A stretch of DNA of 21,376 nt from a virus. Shown piece after piece: positions 14,673 through 21,376 of the stretch (within the stretch, counting starts at the first letter, position 1; each line of letters opens with the position of its first letter). The position numbers were made by a program, and so were the translations under genes. The stretch lies in IMG/VR virus record IMGVR_UViG_3300047546_000406, positions 1 to 21,376 of that record, one strand, 5' to 3'. A model generated the notes under the pieces. That model saw only the letters and a list, made by a program, of their open reading frames with translations, ran no database searches and was not told the origin of the DNA.

Positions 14673-15185
14673 ATGGCTTGTGCTTTAACACAGGGTTATA
14701 CTTTGGACTGCAAAGACAGTTTAGGTGGTATTAAAGCCGTTTGGTTTATCGCTTTTGATAATGTTACTGCCGTAACCGAGGCATCTGGTGTTGTTTCAGC
14801 GATTACCAAATCAGCAGGTAAGGTGTTCTACAAGTACCAACTTGTAAAGCAAACAGGAAGCCTTACTGAGAATATAACAGCATCTGTAGAGAACGGAACT
14901 GTCTTTTATGCTCCTGAGTTGACCATCATTCTCAATAAACTTCAAGCCAATACAAGGAATGAAATCCTTCTTTTGGCACAGAATAATCTGATGGCAGTTG
15001 TTCAAGATAACAACAATAAATACTGGCTTTTGGGTAAAACCAACGGCATTGACCTGACAGCAGGTAACGCTGCCACAGGTACTGCTCAAGGTGATAGAAG
15101 CGGATACACTCTCACCTTCACAGGTGCTGAGGCTGCTCTTGCTCCTGAGGTAAACAGCGGTATCATTGCAGGTCTGACTTCCTAA
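14673..15185 (+). CDS. Structural protein, candidate tail tube
   Basis: 170 residues beginning MACALTQGYTLDCKDSLGGI, a start I recall for a conserved structural protein in Bacteroidota phages. It has predicted strands throughout, a segment ENGTVFYAPELTIILNKLQA typical of tube-like beta sandwiches, and a C-terminal ATGTAQGDRSGYTLTFTGAE motif. The size, beta content and separate regulation (A/T-rich leader ATTAACAAA abutting its ATG, strong terminator after) suggest an abundant virion protein: a tail tube or a capsid decoration protein. I favour tail tube because otherwise none is visible in the window. It contains two Cys near the N-terminus. Confidence 0.5.
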   Translation: MACALTQGYTLDCKDSLGGIKAVWFIAFDNVTAVTEASGVVSAITKSAGKVFYKYQLVKQTGSLTENITASVENGTVFYAPELTIILNKLQANTRNEILLLAQNNLMAVVQDNNNKYWLLGKTNGIDLTAGNAATGTAQGDRSGYTLTFTGAEAALAPEVNSGIIAGLTS

Positions 15186-15217
15186 GGCTTTGGGGTTTTT
15201 AATAGGTTAGTGAAATG

Positions 15218-15246
15218 AGCCATCCTTCGGGGTGGCTTTTTCTTTT
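15218..15246 (+). terminator. Strong intrinsic terminator with UUCG loop
   Basis: Stem AGCCATCC / GGGTGGCT (one T-G wobble) closed by the very stable TTCG tetraloop, followed by TTTTCTTTT. This ends the capsid/tube transcription unit and is the strongest terminator in the window. Confidence 0.85.
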
Positions 15247-15281
15247 CCTGCAAAAAGTTAAGATAATTCTATTTAGTTACA

Positions 15282-15659
15282 ATGATACATCTCACGAAAG
15301 ATAGTACCCAATTTATCTATTTAACATTAACGGAGAAGGAAACATTGACTGCTCCAAATTATCTTTTTCGTTTCGTGAATCGTGAAACGAGAGCAGAGAT
15401 AACATTTGTTTTGTTAAATGCTACCGATGTTAGCCTGTTCAAGGATAGGTACAATAAATTCAGCATTGATGTCAATAAATACTTCGGTTGGGCAGATGCA
15501 GGGGAGTGGCTTTATTACATCTATGAACAAGCAAGTGCCTACAATAAGGAGTATGCAGAAGCGACAGGATTGCTTGAAGAGGGGATAATGAGATTAAATG
15601 ATTCCGAAAGTTTCAGCTATGTGCAGCATTCGGTTGATAATACATACATAACAAGATGA
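15282..15659 (+). CDS. Small structural protein, unknown role
   Basis: 125 residues, mostly predicted beta strands (IHLTKDSTQFIYLTLTE, then YLFRFVNRETRAEITFVLL) followed by a Tyr-rich middle (WLYYIYEQASAYNKEYAEA) and a short end. The LLEEGIMRL turn and the pattern of an FRF-NRET strand recur in small proteins beside portals and capsids in Bacteroidota phages, but I know no function. It may be a capsid- or tail-associated beta-sandwich protein. The start lies 36 bases after the UUCG terminator, so it either has its own promoter (none clear by eye) or relies on read-through. Its TGA overlaps the portal ATG. Confidence 0.5.
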   Translation: MIHLTKDSTQFIYLTLTEKETLTAPNYLFRFVNRETRAEITFVLLNATDVSLFKDRYNKFSIDVNKYFGWADAGEWLYYIYEQASAYNKEYAEATGLLEEGIMRLNDSESFSYVQHSVDNTYITR

Positions 15660-17656
15660 TGAACGATTTAATCATATTGAATTTCCAAGAGGCAAGACAG
15701 CCTGAGTACAGGGAGAAGAAAGGCAGCAAAGGGGGTTATATTGAGTTCGGTGAACGCAATGACTACCCGAACTATCTTTTGGCTCTGTATAACAAAAGTG
15801 CTAAACATAACAGCATTGTAAAGGGAAAGGTAAACTACATTATTGGCAATGGATGGGCAACGAAAGAGGCTGACCCTGCTGCTGAATCTTTTATCAAATC
15901 ACCTAACCCTTATGAGAATTTGAATGACCTAACAAGGAAGGTGAGTATTGATATTGAGATTTTTGGAGGTGCTTATCTTGAGGTAATTTGGTCCGTTACG
16001 GGTGGAAATATAGCATCCGTTTCACATATTGATTACACCAAGATTCGTAGCAATCATGACAATACTCAATTCTGGTATAAAAAGGATTGGAACGATAGGA
16101 AGTATGAGCCTATCATCATGAATGCCTTCAATACTGATTTAAGACAAGGAAAGCAGATTCTTTACATAAAAGAGTATAGACCTGGACTTGATACCTATGC
16201 TTTGCCTGGCTACATGGGTTCTTTGAATTATATTGAATCTGACATTGAAATCAGCCGTCATGTTTTGGGCAATGCTCAGACAGGATTCTCTGCTTCTAAG
16301 TTGATAACCCTTCCTAATGGTGAACCTTCACCTGATGAAAAGAGGAACATTGAAAGAAGGTTTACAGATAGGTTCAGCGGTAGCGACGGAAAGAAATTTA
16401 TCTTATCTTTTACCAATGACCCTGCAAGGAAACCTATTATTGAGGACCTTGGAGCATCGGATATAACAAAAGAGGACTTCAGCAGAGTTGATGCTATTAT
16501 TCAACAAAACTTGTTCGCAGGTCATCAGATAACATCACCTTCATTGTTCGGTATTGCCGAGCCTGGCAAGTTGGGAACAAGAACCGAAATAAGGGATGCT
16601 TATGAGATATTTAAAAGCACCTATTCAAACGATAAACAGCAGTTCCTTGAATCTGTGTTCAATATGTTGGCGGTTATCAAGGGAAGCAAAACTTTAATGT
16701 ATATCAAGCCTGTTGAGCCTATTGGGTTTGAACTTAGTGAGGCTGCCTTGCTTCAGATAGCACCAAAGGAATGGTTGCTTGAGAAAGCAGGTATTGACAT
16801 TAGCCAATATCAGCCTGAGGTAAATCCTGCTGCTGCTCCTGCTGCCGAACAAGCACAGATAAACGAGAATTTAAAGAATCTAACAGGTAGACAATATCAG
16901 CACTTACAAAGGATAATCAGAGAATTTAGCAAAGGTAAACTGACCAAAGAAATGGCTTCTACCATGCTAAAATCAGGTCTTGGATTGACTGACAATGATG
17001 TAAACGTTATGTTGGGAATTGATGACAATCCAGACACAGAAGATTATTCTTTCAATAAATCATTGACCGAAGATGAGGTTATCGGTCTTTTCGCTGCCTA
17101 TGGTGAGCCTTTAGAAGATTATCAGATACTAAGCAGAAGGGCGGTTTTTAGCCAAGCACAGGCTTTTGCTGAAGAAGATTTAATTGATAAAACAAAGGAC
17201 AAGCAACTGCTAAAATTGATTGATGATAACCCATTAATCAGCATTGATGAGATGGCTAAAGCAGTCGGTAAAAGCAGAGAGTTTGTTCAGAGCAGGGTAT
17301 CTTATTTGATAGAAAAAGGTGCGGTTGTTTACGATACTCAAAAGCAAACAAGGAAACTGACAAAGCCTTTGAATAAGTTGGTTGATGATATGGAGATTAC
17401 CACTTTTGAGGTTAAGTATGTGTATGATTGGAAGCCAATCGTTCCTGTTGGAGAAAGAGATACTCCCGAGCATCCATCCCGTAACTTTTGCAGAAGATTG
17501 ATGAGAGAGCAAAGGACATGGACAAGGGATTCAATAGAAAGGCTGAGTGCCATGCTTGGTTATAGTGTTTTTGACAGAGGCGGTGGATGGTGGGGAGATT
17601 CATTTAGTTGTAGGCATAGATGGGAACAGGTTACAGTAGTTAAAAAGAAAAAATAA
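15656..17656 (+). CDS. Portal protein with winged-helix and Cys/His C-terminal extensions
   Basis: 666 residues. Residues 1-450 read as a portal: GGYIEFGERNDYPNYLLALY, the wing/stem area with ILSFTNDPARKPIIEDL, and a crown-type end LTGRQYQHLQRIIREF. The portal is the DNA gate at the capsid vertex and the terminase docking site. Beyond it, residues 510-572 form a winged-helix-like unit (KQLLKLIDDNPLISIDEMAK, VGKSREFVQSRVSYLIEKGA), and residues 585-666 look like a MuF-type tail with SRNFCRRLM, a GGGWWGD turn and CRHRWEQV. Core portals are often 400-520 residues, so the extra 150 explain the length. ATGATG at the start leaves two possible Met. Its stop overlaps the next gene's ATG (TAATG). Confidence 0.8.
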   Translation: MMNDLIILNFQEARQPEYREKKGSKGGYIEFGERNDYPNYLLALYNKSAKHNSIVKGKVNYIIGNGWATKEADPAAESFIKSPNPYENLNDLTRKVSIDIEIFGGAYLEVIWSVTGGNIASVSHIDYTKIRSNHDNTQFWYKKDWNDRKYEPIIMNAFNTDLRQGKQILYIKEYRPGLDTYALPGYMGSLNYIESDIEISRHVLGNAQTGFSASKLITLPNGEPSPDEKRNIERRFTDRFSGSDGKKFILSFTNDPARKPIIEDLGASDITKEDFSRVDAIIQQNLFAGHQITSPSLFGIAEPGKLGTRTEIRDAYEIFKSTYSNDKQQFLESVFNMLAVIKGSKTLMYIKPVEPIGFELSEAALLQIAPKEWLLEKAGIDISQYQPEVNPAAAPAAEQAQINENLKNLTGRQYQHLQRIIREFSKGKLTKEMASTMLKSGLGLTDNDVNVMLGIDDNPDTEDYSFNKSLTEDEVIGLFAAYGEPLEDYQILSRRAVFSQAQAFAEEDLIDKTKDKQLLKLIDDNPLISIDEMAKAVGKSREFVQSRVSYLIEKGAVVYDTQKQTRKLTKPLNKLVDDMEITTFEVKYVYDWKPIVPVGERDTPEHPSRNFCRRLMREQRTWTRDSIERLSAMLGYSVFDRGGGWWGDSFSCRHRWEQVTVVKKKK

Positions 17657-18252
17657 TGAGCAGAAACGTTTTATTCATTTCAGTTGATACAATAAAGGAC
17701 AGGACAGGATTGCATTTTAATGTAGACCCTAAGTTGGTCTTTCCTGACATCTTGTATGCTCAGGATGCCTACATTCTCCCTGCTTTGGGAACTGCCCTTT
17801 ATGAGAGATTGCAAGATGGGATTGAGTGCGGTGATTTGAACTGCGATGAGGAAACTTTGCTTAACACTTACATAACACCTTGCCTTGTTTACTATGTTAT
17901 GAGTGAACTGCCAATGGCTTTGTCTTATCAATACTACAATAAAGGAGTGGTAAGGAAAAGCGGTGATGGGCAGACAGAACCCTCAGCATCTGAATTGACT
18001 GATGTGGCGAATAGGTATTCTGCAAGGGCAGAGTTCTATAAGCAGAGATTGATAAAATGGCTGAAGCAACAAAATAGCCAAAGCAAGTTTAGTGAGTACA
18101 GCAATCCAGGCTCAGGAGTTGATACAATCGTTCCTGACAATGAAGGATACACTACAACGATTTGGCTCGGAGATGATTGGTGTGATGGCAGATATTTAAC
18201 CTTTGAAGAGAAATATCAAGGTAACATAAACAGATGCTGCAATGGCAAATAA
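17656..18252 (+). CDS. Head-tail connector / neck protein candidate
   Basis: 198 residues. The start pattern LFISVDTIKDRTGLHFNVD followed by helices (DILYAQDAYILPALGTALYE, then TYITPCLVYYVMSEL) and a charged end WLKQQN is what I recall for adaptor-type (HK97 gp6/SPP1 gp15-like) proteins in Bacteroidota phages, all-helical folds that sit under the portal. It comes directly after the portal, which is the expected position. The C-terminal 40 residues are less conserved-looking and contain several Cys. No enzymatic motif was seen. Family call by pattern and context only. Confidence 0.55.
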   Translation: MSRNVLFISVDTIKDRTGLHFNVDPKLVFPDILYAQDAYILPALGTALYERLQDGIECGDLNCDEETLLNTYITPCLVYYVMSELPMALSYQYYNKGVVRKSGDGQTEPSASELTDVANRYSARAEFYKQRLIKWLKQQNSQSKFSEYSNPGSGVDTIVPDNEGYTTTIWLGDDWCDGRYLTFEEKYQGNINRCCNGK

Positions 18253-18403
18253 GACCTATTCAAAAAAGAATCAGGAGAAACTTAGGGTATTTTTAGAAAA
18301 ACAAAAGCAAGGAAATGACATTAAATCAAGTGATAAAGCAGATAGAGGACATCGGAAATGCTCATCAGCAAATCAAGACAGTATTCTACGGAAGTGCCTT
18401 TGA
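18242..18403 (+). CDS. Possible small gene bridging connector and tail terminator
   Basis: ATG at 18242 opens 53 codons. The first half is basic and helical (MANKTYSKKNQEKLRVFLEK) and fills the 62-base gap between two real genes; the second half overlaps the next gene by 89 bases and looks like a shadow. Overlapping starts are common here, so a short product is possible but not proven. Confidence 0.35.
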   Translation: MANKTYSKKNQEKLRVFLEKQKQGNDIKSSDKADRGHRKCSSANQDSILRKCL

Positions 18404-18758
18404 TTTGTTGTCTAAAGGCTCAGATGTTCAATATCCTGTCATGTTGTTTGATTTATCAAATGCTTCCATATCAGGCAAGGTTTTATCCTTATCTTTTAGC
18501 TTTTTCTTCATGGATAGATTGCTTCCTGAGGAAACCAATTACAATGATGTTCTCTCTGACCAATTACAAACGGCTCAGGATATTATTGCTCAATTGGACT
18601 ATAATGATTTTGATTTTACCTTGCAAAATGCTGCAACCTTAAATTCATTCATGGAGAATACTCCAGATATTCTAACAGGATGGCAGACAGATTTAACTTT
18701 GGATTTACCATACATCTATAATAGATGCCAAGTTCCTTCTGATTACAATTATTCATAA
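18315..18758 (+). CDS. Tail terminator-like protein
   Basis: 147 residues. It starts TLNQVIKQIEDIGNAHQQI, continues with a YPVMLFDLSNASISGKVLSL strand region, and ends with LTGWQTDLTLDLPYIYNRC, giving an alpha/beta layout that I recall for tail terminator or minor tail proteins after the connector in Bacteroidota phages. Tail terminators stop tube growth and join the tail to the head. The size fits. Most of the middle reads as two strands and a helix (QLQTAQDIIAQLDYNDFDF). Position directly after the connector supports the role; the family name is not certain. A frame from 18358 on the same strand is a shadow. Confidence 0.55.
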   Translation: MTLNQVIKQIEDIGNAHQQIKTVFYGSAFDLLSKGSDVQYPVMLFDLSNASISGKVLSLSFSFFFMDRLLPEETNYNDVLSDQLQTAQDIIAQLDYNDFDFTLQNAATLNSFMENTPDILTGWQTDLTLDLPYIYNRCQVPSDYNYS

Positions 18759-18780
18759 TTAACTATTTAAATAAAAAGAA

Positions 18781-19128
18781 ATGGGAAGCGATTTTAGACC
18801 TGCTAAGTTTGATATAAAAATGTGGAGGAATGACACATGGGTAGAGGTTTTTGCCTTGACTCAGAACAGCACTCCTATCTCATTGGTCGGTGCTACCATT
18901 TACATTCATATTGTTAAAGGCTGCGAGGCTACACCTACAATGACTTTGACAAATGGTTCTGGTATAACTATCACAGGAGCAGGAAATAATCAAATAAGTG
19001 TAAGCAAACTGATAAACATTGATAAAGGGAACTATAAATGGGATTTACAAGTTAGTTACTCTGGCGGTGTCGTAAAGACATATCTTGAAGGTGAATTTAT
19101 TGTTTATGATGATGTAACAAAACCATAA
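18781..19128 (+). CDS. BppU-like N-terminal domain protein
   Basis: 115 residues forming one beta-sandwich: KFDIKMWRNDTWVEVF, TPISLVGATIYIHIVKG, a turn-rich GSGITITGAGNNQISV, and GNYKWDLQVSYSGGVV. This sequence pattern matches the N-terminal domain of BppU-type baseplate proteins, which attach receptor-binding proteins to the tail tip. Here the domain stands alone and the next gene is the fibre, so it probably acts as an adaptor for it. It is preceded by an A-rich leader (TTAAATAAAAAGAA). No other domain is present. Confidence 0.55.
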   Translation: MGSDFRPAKFDIKMWRNDTWVEVFALTQNSTPISLVGATIYIHIVKGCEATPTMTLTNGSGITITGAGNNQISVSKLINIDKGNYKWDLQVSYSGGVVKTYLEGEFIVYDDVTKP

Positions 19129-19131
19129 AGC

Positions 19132-21376
19132 ATGAGCATTGAGGTTAATGCAACGGAGCAACTGATAACAGTTAATGCAACTGAAACGAGCATAGATGTA
19201 AACGTTACCAATCAGGTTGTAGATGTCAATGCTTCTACTTCTGTAATTGAGGTTGATGTTTCTAATGGTCCAGGTCCTCAAGGTCCTCAAGGTCCTGCGG
19301 GTCAAGGTGTTCCTGTTGGTGGAACTGCTAATCAAGTATTGGCAAAAAATAGTTCTACTAATTATGACACCAAATGGGTTGATGCAGGGGTAGGTTCTGT
19401 TACTTCAGTTAATGCTTCTGGTTCAGTTGGTATATCCGTAACAGGTGGACCGATAACCTCAGCAGGAACTTTAACAATTACCAACACAGCACCTGACCGA
19501 GTTGTTAGCCTAACAGGAACAGGAAGCACAGTCATCACAGGTACATATCCGAACTTCAATATCTATTCAGATGCTACAAGTGGATATGTTCCATATACGG
19601 GAGCAACACAGGACCTAAATTTAGGTACTTATGGTCTGATAACTGATTATGTAAGATACAATCCTTCAAGCAGCAATATACCTTCAGCAGAAGGAGTGAT
19701 GTCTTGGAACAATACTGATGGAACTGTTAATCTATCTCTCAAAGGCAATACATATAACTTGCCAATCGGTCAGAGTTTGGTTGCAAGAGTTGTTAATAAT
19801 ACAGGAGCAACACTAAACAGAACCGATTACAAGGTAGTAAGAGTTACTTCTGCTCAAGGTCAAAGATTGGCTGTACAATTAGCACAGGCTAACAATGACT
19901 TGAATAGTGCTGAAACTCTTGGTATGGTATGTGAGAATATATCAAATAACCAAGAAGGATTTATCGTTAATGTAGGTCAAGTTACCGAAATAAATACAAC
20001 AGGTTCTTTACAAGGAGAAACTTGGGCAGATGGAGATAGTTTGTATCTGAGTGCTACCACTCCAGGTGTAATTACAAATATAAAACCTGTTGCTCCGAAT
20101 CATGGTGTAAGGATTGGTTATGTAGAATATGCACATAGTCAGCATGGCAAAATTTATGTCAAAATAGATAATGGCTATGAACTTGATGAACTCCATGATG
20201 TAGAGCCAAAGCCTTATATAAATAAAGGTGTTTTATATAGAGATACTGCAACTAATCTATGGAAAAGTGCTACTATTCAAACACTTCTTGGATATACTCC
20301 TGCCAATCAAGCAACGACATTAACAATTAATGGAACGGCTTATGACCTTTCTGCTAATAGGACATGGAATGTAGGAACAGTTACTTCTGTGAATATGTCC
20401 GTTCCAACAGGGTTTACGATTTCGGGAAATCCTATTACGGGTTCTGGAACATTGGCTTTGGCTATGGCTACGGGTTATGCAATACCTACAACAGCAAGTC
20501 AGGCTACATGGGATGCTGCATATAATGATAAAATTAATTCAGCATCAGTTACAGGAACGACTACAAAAACTTTAACTTTAACTCAGCAGGATGGAGGTAC
20601 AATAACTACATCTTGGACCGATTATGATACAGCCCCTGTAACTTCTGTTTTCGGAAGAACAGGAGCGGTTATTGCTCAATCTGGTGATTACTCTACCACA
20701 TTGGTAACTGAAGGCACAAACCTTTATTTCACCGATGCAAGAGCAAGGGCAGCGATTACATTGACTACAACAGGTTCAAGTGGCTCTGCTACATATGTAG
20801 GCGGAACTTTGAACATTCCGACTTATACTCTTAGTGGTTTGGGTGGTGTTCCTACAAGTAGGACTTTAACTATTAATGGAGTATCATATGATTTATCTTT
20901 GGATAGGTCATGGACAATCCCTACTCATGATGCTGTAACCATTGGAACTGCTAATGGATTGTCATTGGTTGGTCAGGCTTTATCACTTGCTCTTTCAAGC
21001 GGAACTACAAATGGAGCATTGAGTTCTACTGATTGGACAACTTTCAATAATAAACAGGCTGCTTTATCTGGTAGCGGTATTGTTAAAAGTACAGGTGGAA
21101 CTATTTCATATCTGACTGATAATACTGCCAATTGGGATGCAGCCTATAATGACAAAATAAATAGTGCATCTGTAACGGGTACGACAACCAAGACACTTAC
21201 CCTTACTCAACAAGATGGAGGCACTATCACAGCATCATGGACGGATGACAACACCGATGCGGTAACGAGTGTGTTCGGTAGAACGGGTGCTGTTGTGGCA
21301 GCGAGTGGGGACTATACCACTACGCAAGTAACTGAGGGAACGAATCTTTACTACACCGAGGCAAGGGTGAGTGCCA
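19132..21376 (+). CDS. Long tail fibre with collagen-like segment and internal repeats, 3' truncated
   Basis: The frame opens at ATG 19132 and runs to the window edge without a stop (748 residues visible). Residues 2-45 are a short beta repeat with recurring VNAT/V-N-V units. Residues 46-59 are collagen-like G-x-y triplets (GPGPQGPQGPAGQG). Then comes a common fibre module, including GYVPYTGATQDLNLGTYG and later QSLVARVVNNTGATLNRTDY and GYELDELHDVE. After about residue 395 the chain becomes repeat-based: TLTINGTAYDLSANRTW (20317) is echoed by TLTINGVSYDLSLDRSW (20863), and an 81-codon unit recurs at 20509 and 21133. The fibre binds the host surface. It lies 3 bases after the BppU-like gene. 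Confidence 0.8.
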   Translation, partial: MSIEVNATEQLITVNATETSIDVNVTNQVVDVNASTSVIEVDVSNGPGPQGPQGPAGQGVPVGGTANQVLAKNSSTNYDTKWVDAGVGSVTSVNASGSVGISVTGGPITSAGTLTITNTAPDRVVSLTGTGSTVITGTYPNFNIYSDATSGYVPYTGATQDLNLGTYGLITDYVRYNPSSSNIPSAEGVMSWNNTDGTVNLSLKGNTYNLPIGQSLVARVVNNTGATLNRTDYKVVRVTSAQGQRLAVQLAQANNDLNSAETLGMVCENISNNQEGFIVNVGQVTEINTTGSLQGETWADGDSLYLSATTPGVITNIKPVAPNHGVRIGYVEYAHSQHGKIYVKIDNGYELDELHDVEPKPYINKGVLYRDTATNLWKSATIQTLLGYTPANQATTLTINGTAYDLSANRTWNVGTVTSVNMSVPTGFTISGNPITGSGTLALAMATGYAIPTTASQATWDAAYNDKINSASVTGTTTKTLTLTQQDGGTITTSWTDYDTAPVTSVFGRTGAVIAQSGDYSTTLVTEGTNLYFTDARARAAITLTTTGSSGSATYVGGTLNIPTYTLSGLGGVPTSRTLTINGVSYDLSLDRSWTIPTHDAVTIGTANGLSLVGQALSLALSSGTTNGALSSTDWTTFNNKQAALSGSGIVKSTGGTISYLTDNTANWDAAYNDKINSASVTGTTTKTLTLTQQDGGTITASWTDDNTDAVTSVFGRTGAVVAASGDYTTTQVTEGTNLYYTEARVSA
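19267..19308 (+). repeat. Collagen-like Gly-X-Y segment in the fibre
   Basis: Fourteen codons give glycine at every third position with Pro and Gln between; the DNA itself repeats CAAGGTCCT twice (19279-19296). Such segments form triple helices in phage fibres and can vary in length by slippage. Confidence 0.75.
20509..20751 (+). repeat. Fibre repeat copy 1 (81 codons)
   Basis: Encodes a unit running from TWDAAYNDKINSASV through TLTLTQQDGGTIT, VTSVFGRTGAV, GDYSTTLVTEGTNLY to DARARA. It is collinear without gaps with copy 2, exactly 624 bases downstream. Confidence 0.85.
21133..21375 (+). repeat. Fibre repeat copy 2 (81 codons)
   Basis: Same unit as copy 1: NWDAAYNDKINSASV, TLTLTQQDGGTIT, VTSVFGRTGAV, GDYTTTQVTEGTNLY to EARVSA. 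Over the first 33 codons after tyrosine (21148-21246) only one residue differs from copy 1, while 22 codons differ synonymously. It runs into the right edge, so more copies may follow. Confidence 0.85.

Noticed and set aside
18358-18642. + strand 94-codon frame within the tail-terminator-like gene
   Set aside because: The zero-frame product has the better domain pattern and correct position; this frame is rich in Ser/Leu/Cys and has no motif.
19267-19308. CRISPR-like or tandem array
   Set aside because: The short repeats encode collagen triplets in frame and have no spacers.
1-21376. tRNA genes, integrase, lysis or CRISPR loci
   Set aside because: The few non-coding gaps are under about 100 bases and none folds as tRNA by eye; no product shows integrase, endolysin or Cas motifs.

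Overview
This window is part of a tailed-phage (or prophage) genome. Every supported gene is on the + strand, genes are packed end to end with frequent ATGA or TAATG overlaps, and no stretch above 100 bases lacks a candidate gene. Three things suggest a Bacteroidota host. Start codons lack Shine-Dalgarno sites and follow A/T-rich leaders, often containing TTTAACAA. One candidate promoter fits the Bacteroidota -33/-7 pattern. The structural proteins resemble families I know mainly from Flavobacteriia/Bacteroidia phages. No tail sheath or contractile baseplate gene is seen and there is a tape-measure gene, so a siphovirus-like virion is the best guess.

Bases 1-4077 form an accessory block ahead of the packaging genes. 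It holds an HNH-AP2 homing-type endonuclease (cut off at the left edge), a SAM methyltransferase, a GT-B glycosyltransferase, a HAD-like phosphatase with an extra N-terminal domain, three small genes (including a 45-residue zinc-ribbon gene missed by usual length cut-offs), a ParB-like domain protein and a glycosyltransferase resembling the TET-associated (TAGT) family. Together these suggest enzymatic modification of the phage DNA or of a surface sugar. No thymine/cytosine oxidase (TET/JBP) is inside the window.

Bases 4081-5615 encode the terminase small and large subunits. Bases 5676-12010 are a tail block: a tail-assembly chaperone with a likely -1 frameshift at a nine-T run, a gp10-like tail-completion protein, two large tail proteins and a tape measure.

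Bases 12021-15659 are the head block: an XkdF-like prohead protease with an inserted domain, a terminator and candidate promoter, a scaffold-like protein, the major capsid protein, a weaker terminator, a probable tail-tube or other structural protein, a strong UUCG terminator, and a small structural protein. Bases 15656-18758 hold a long portal with winged-helix and Cys/His C-terminal extensions, a head-tail connector and a tail-terminator-like protein. From 18781 the receptor-binding region starts: a BppU-like small protein and a long repeat-bearing tail fibre that runs off the right edge.

The order is unusual: tail genes sit between terminase and capsid, and the portal comes after the capsid. 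Lysis, replication, integration and tRNA genes are not seen.
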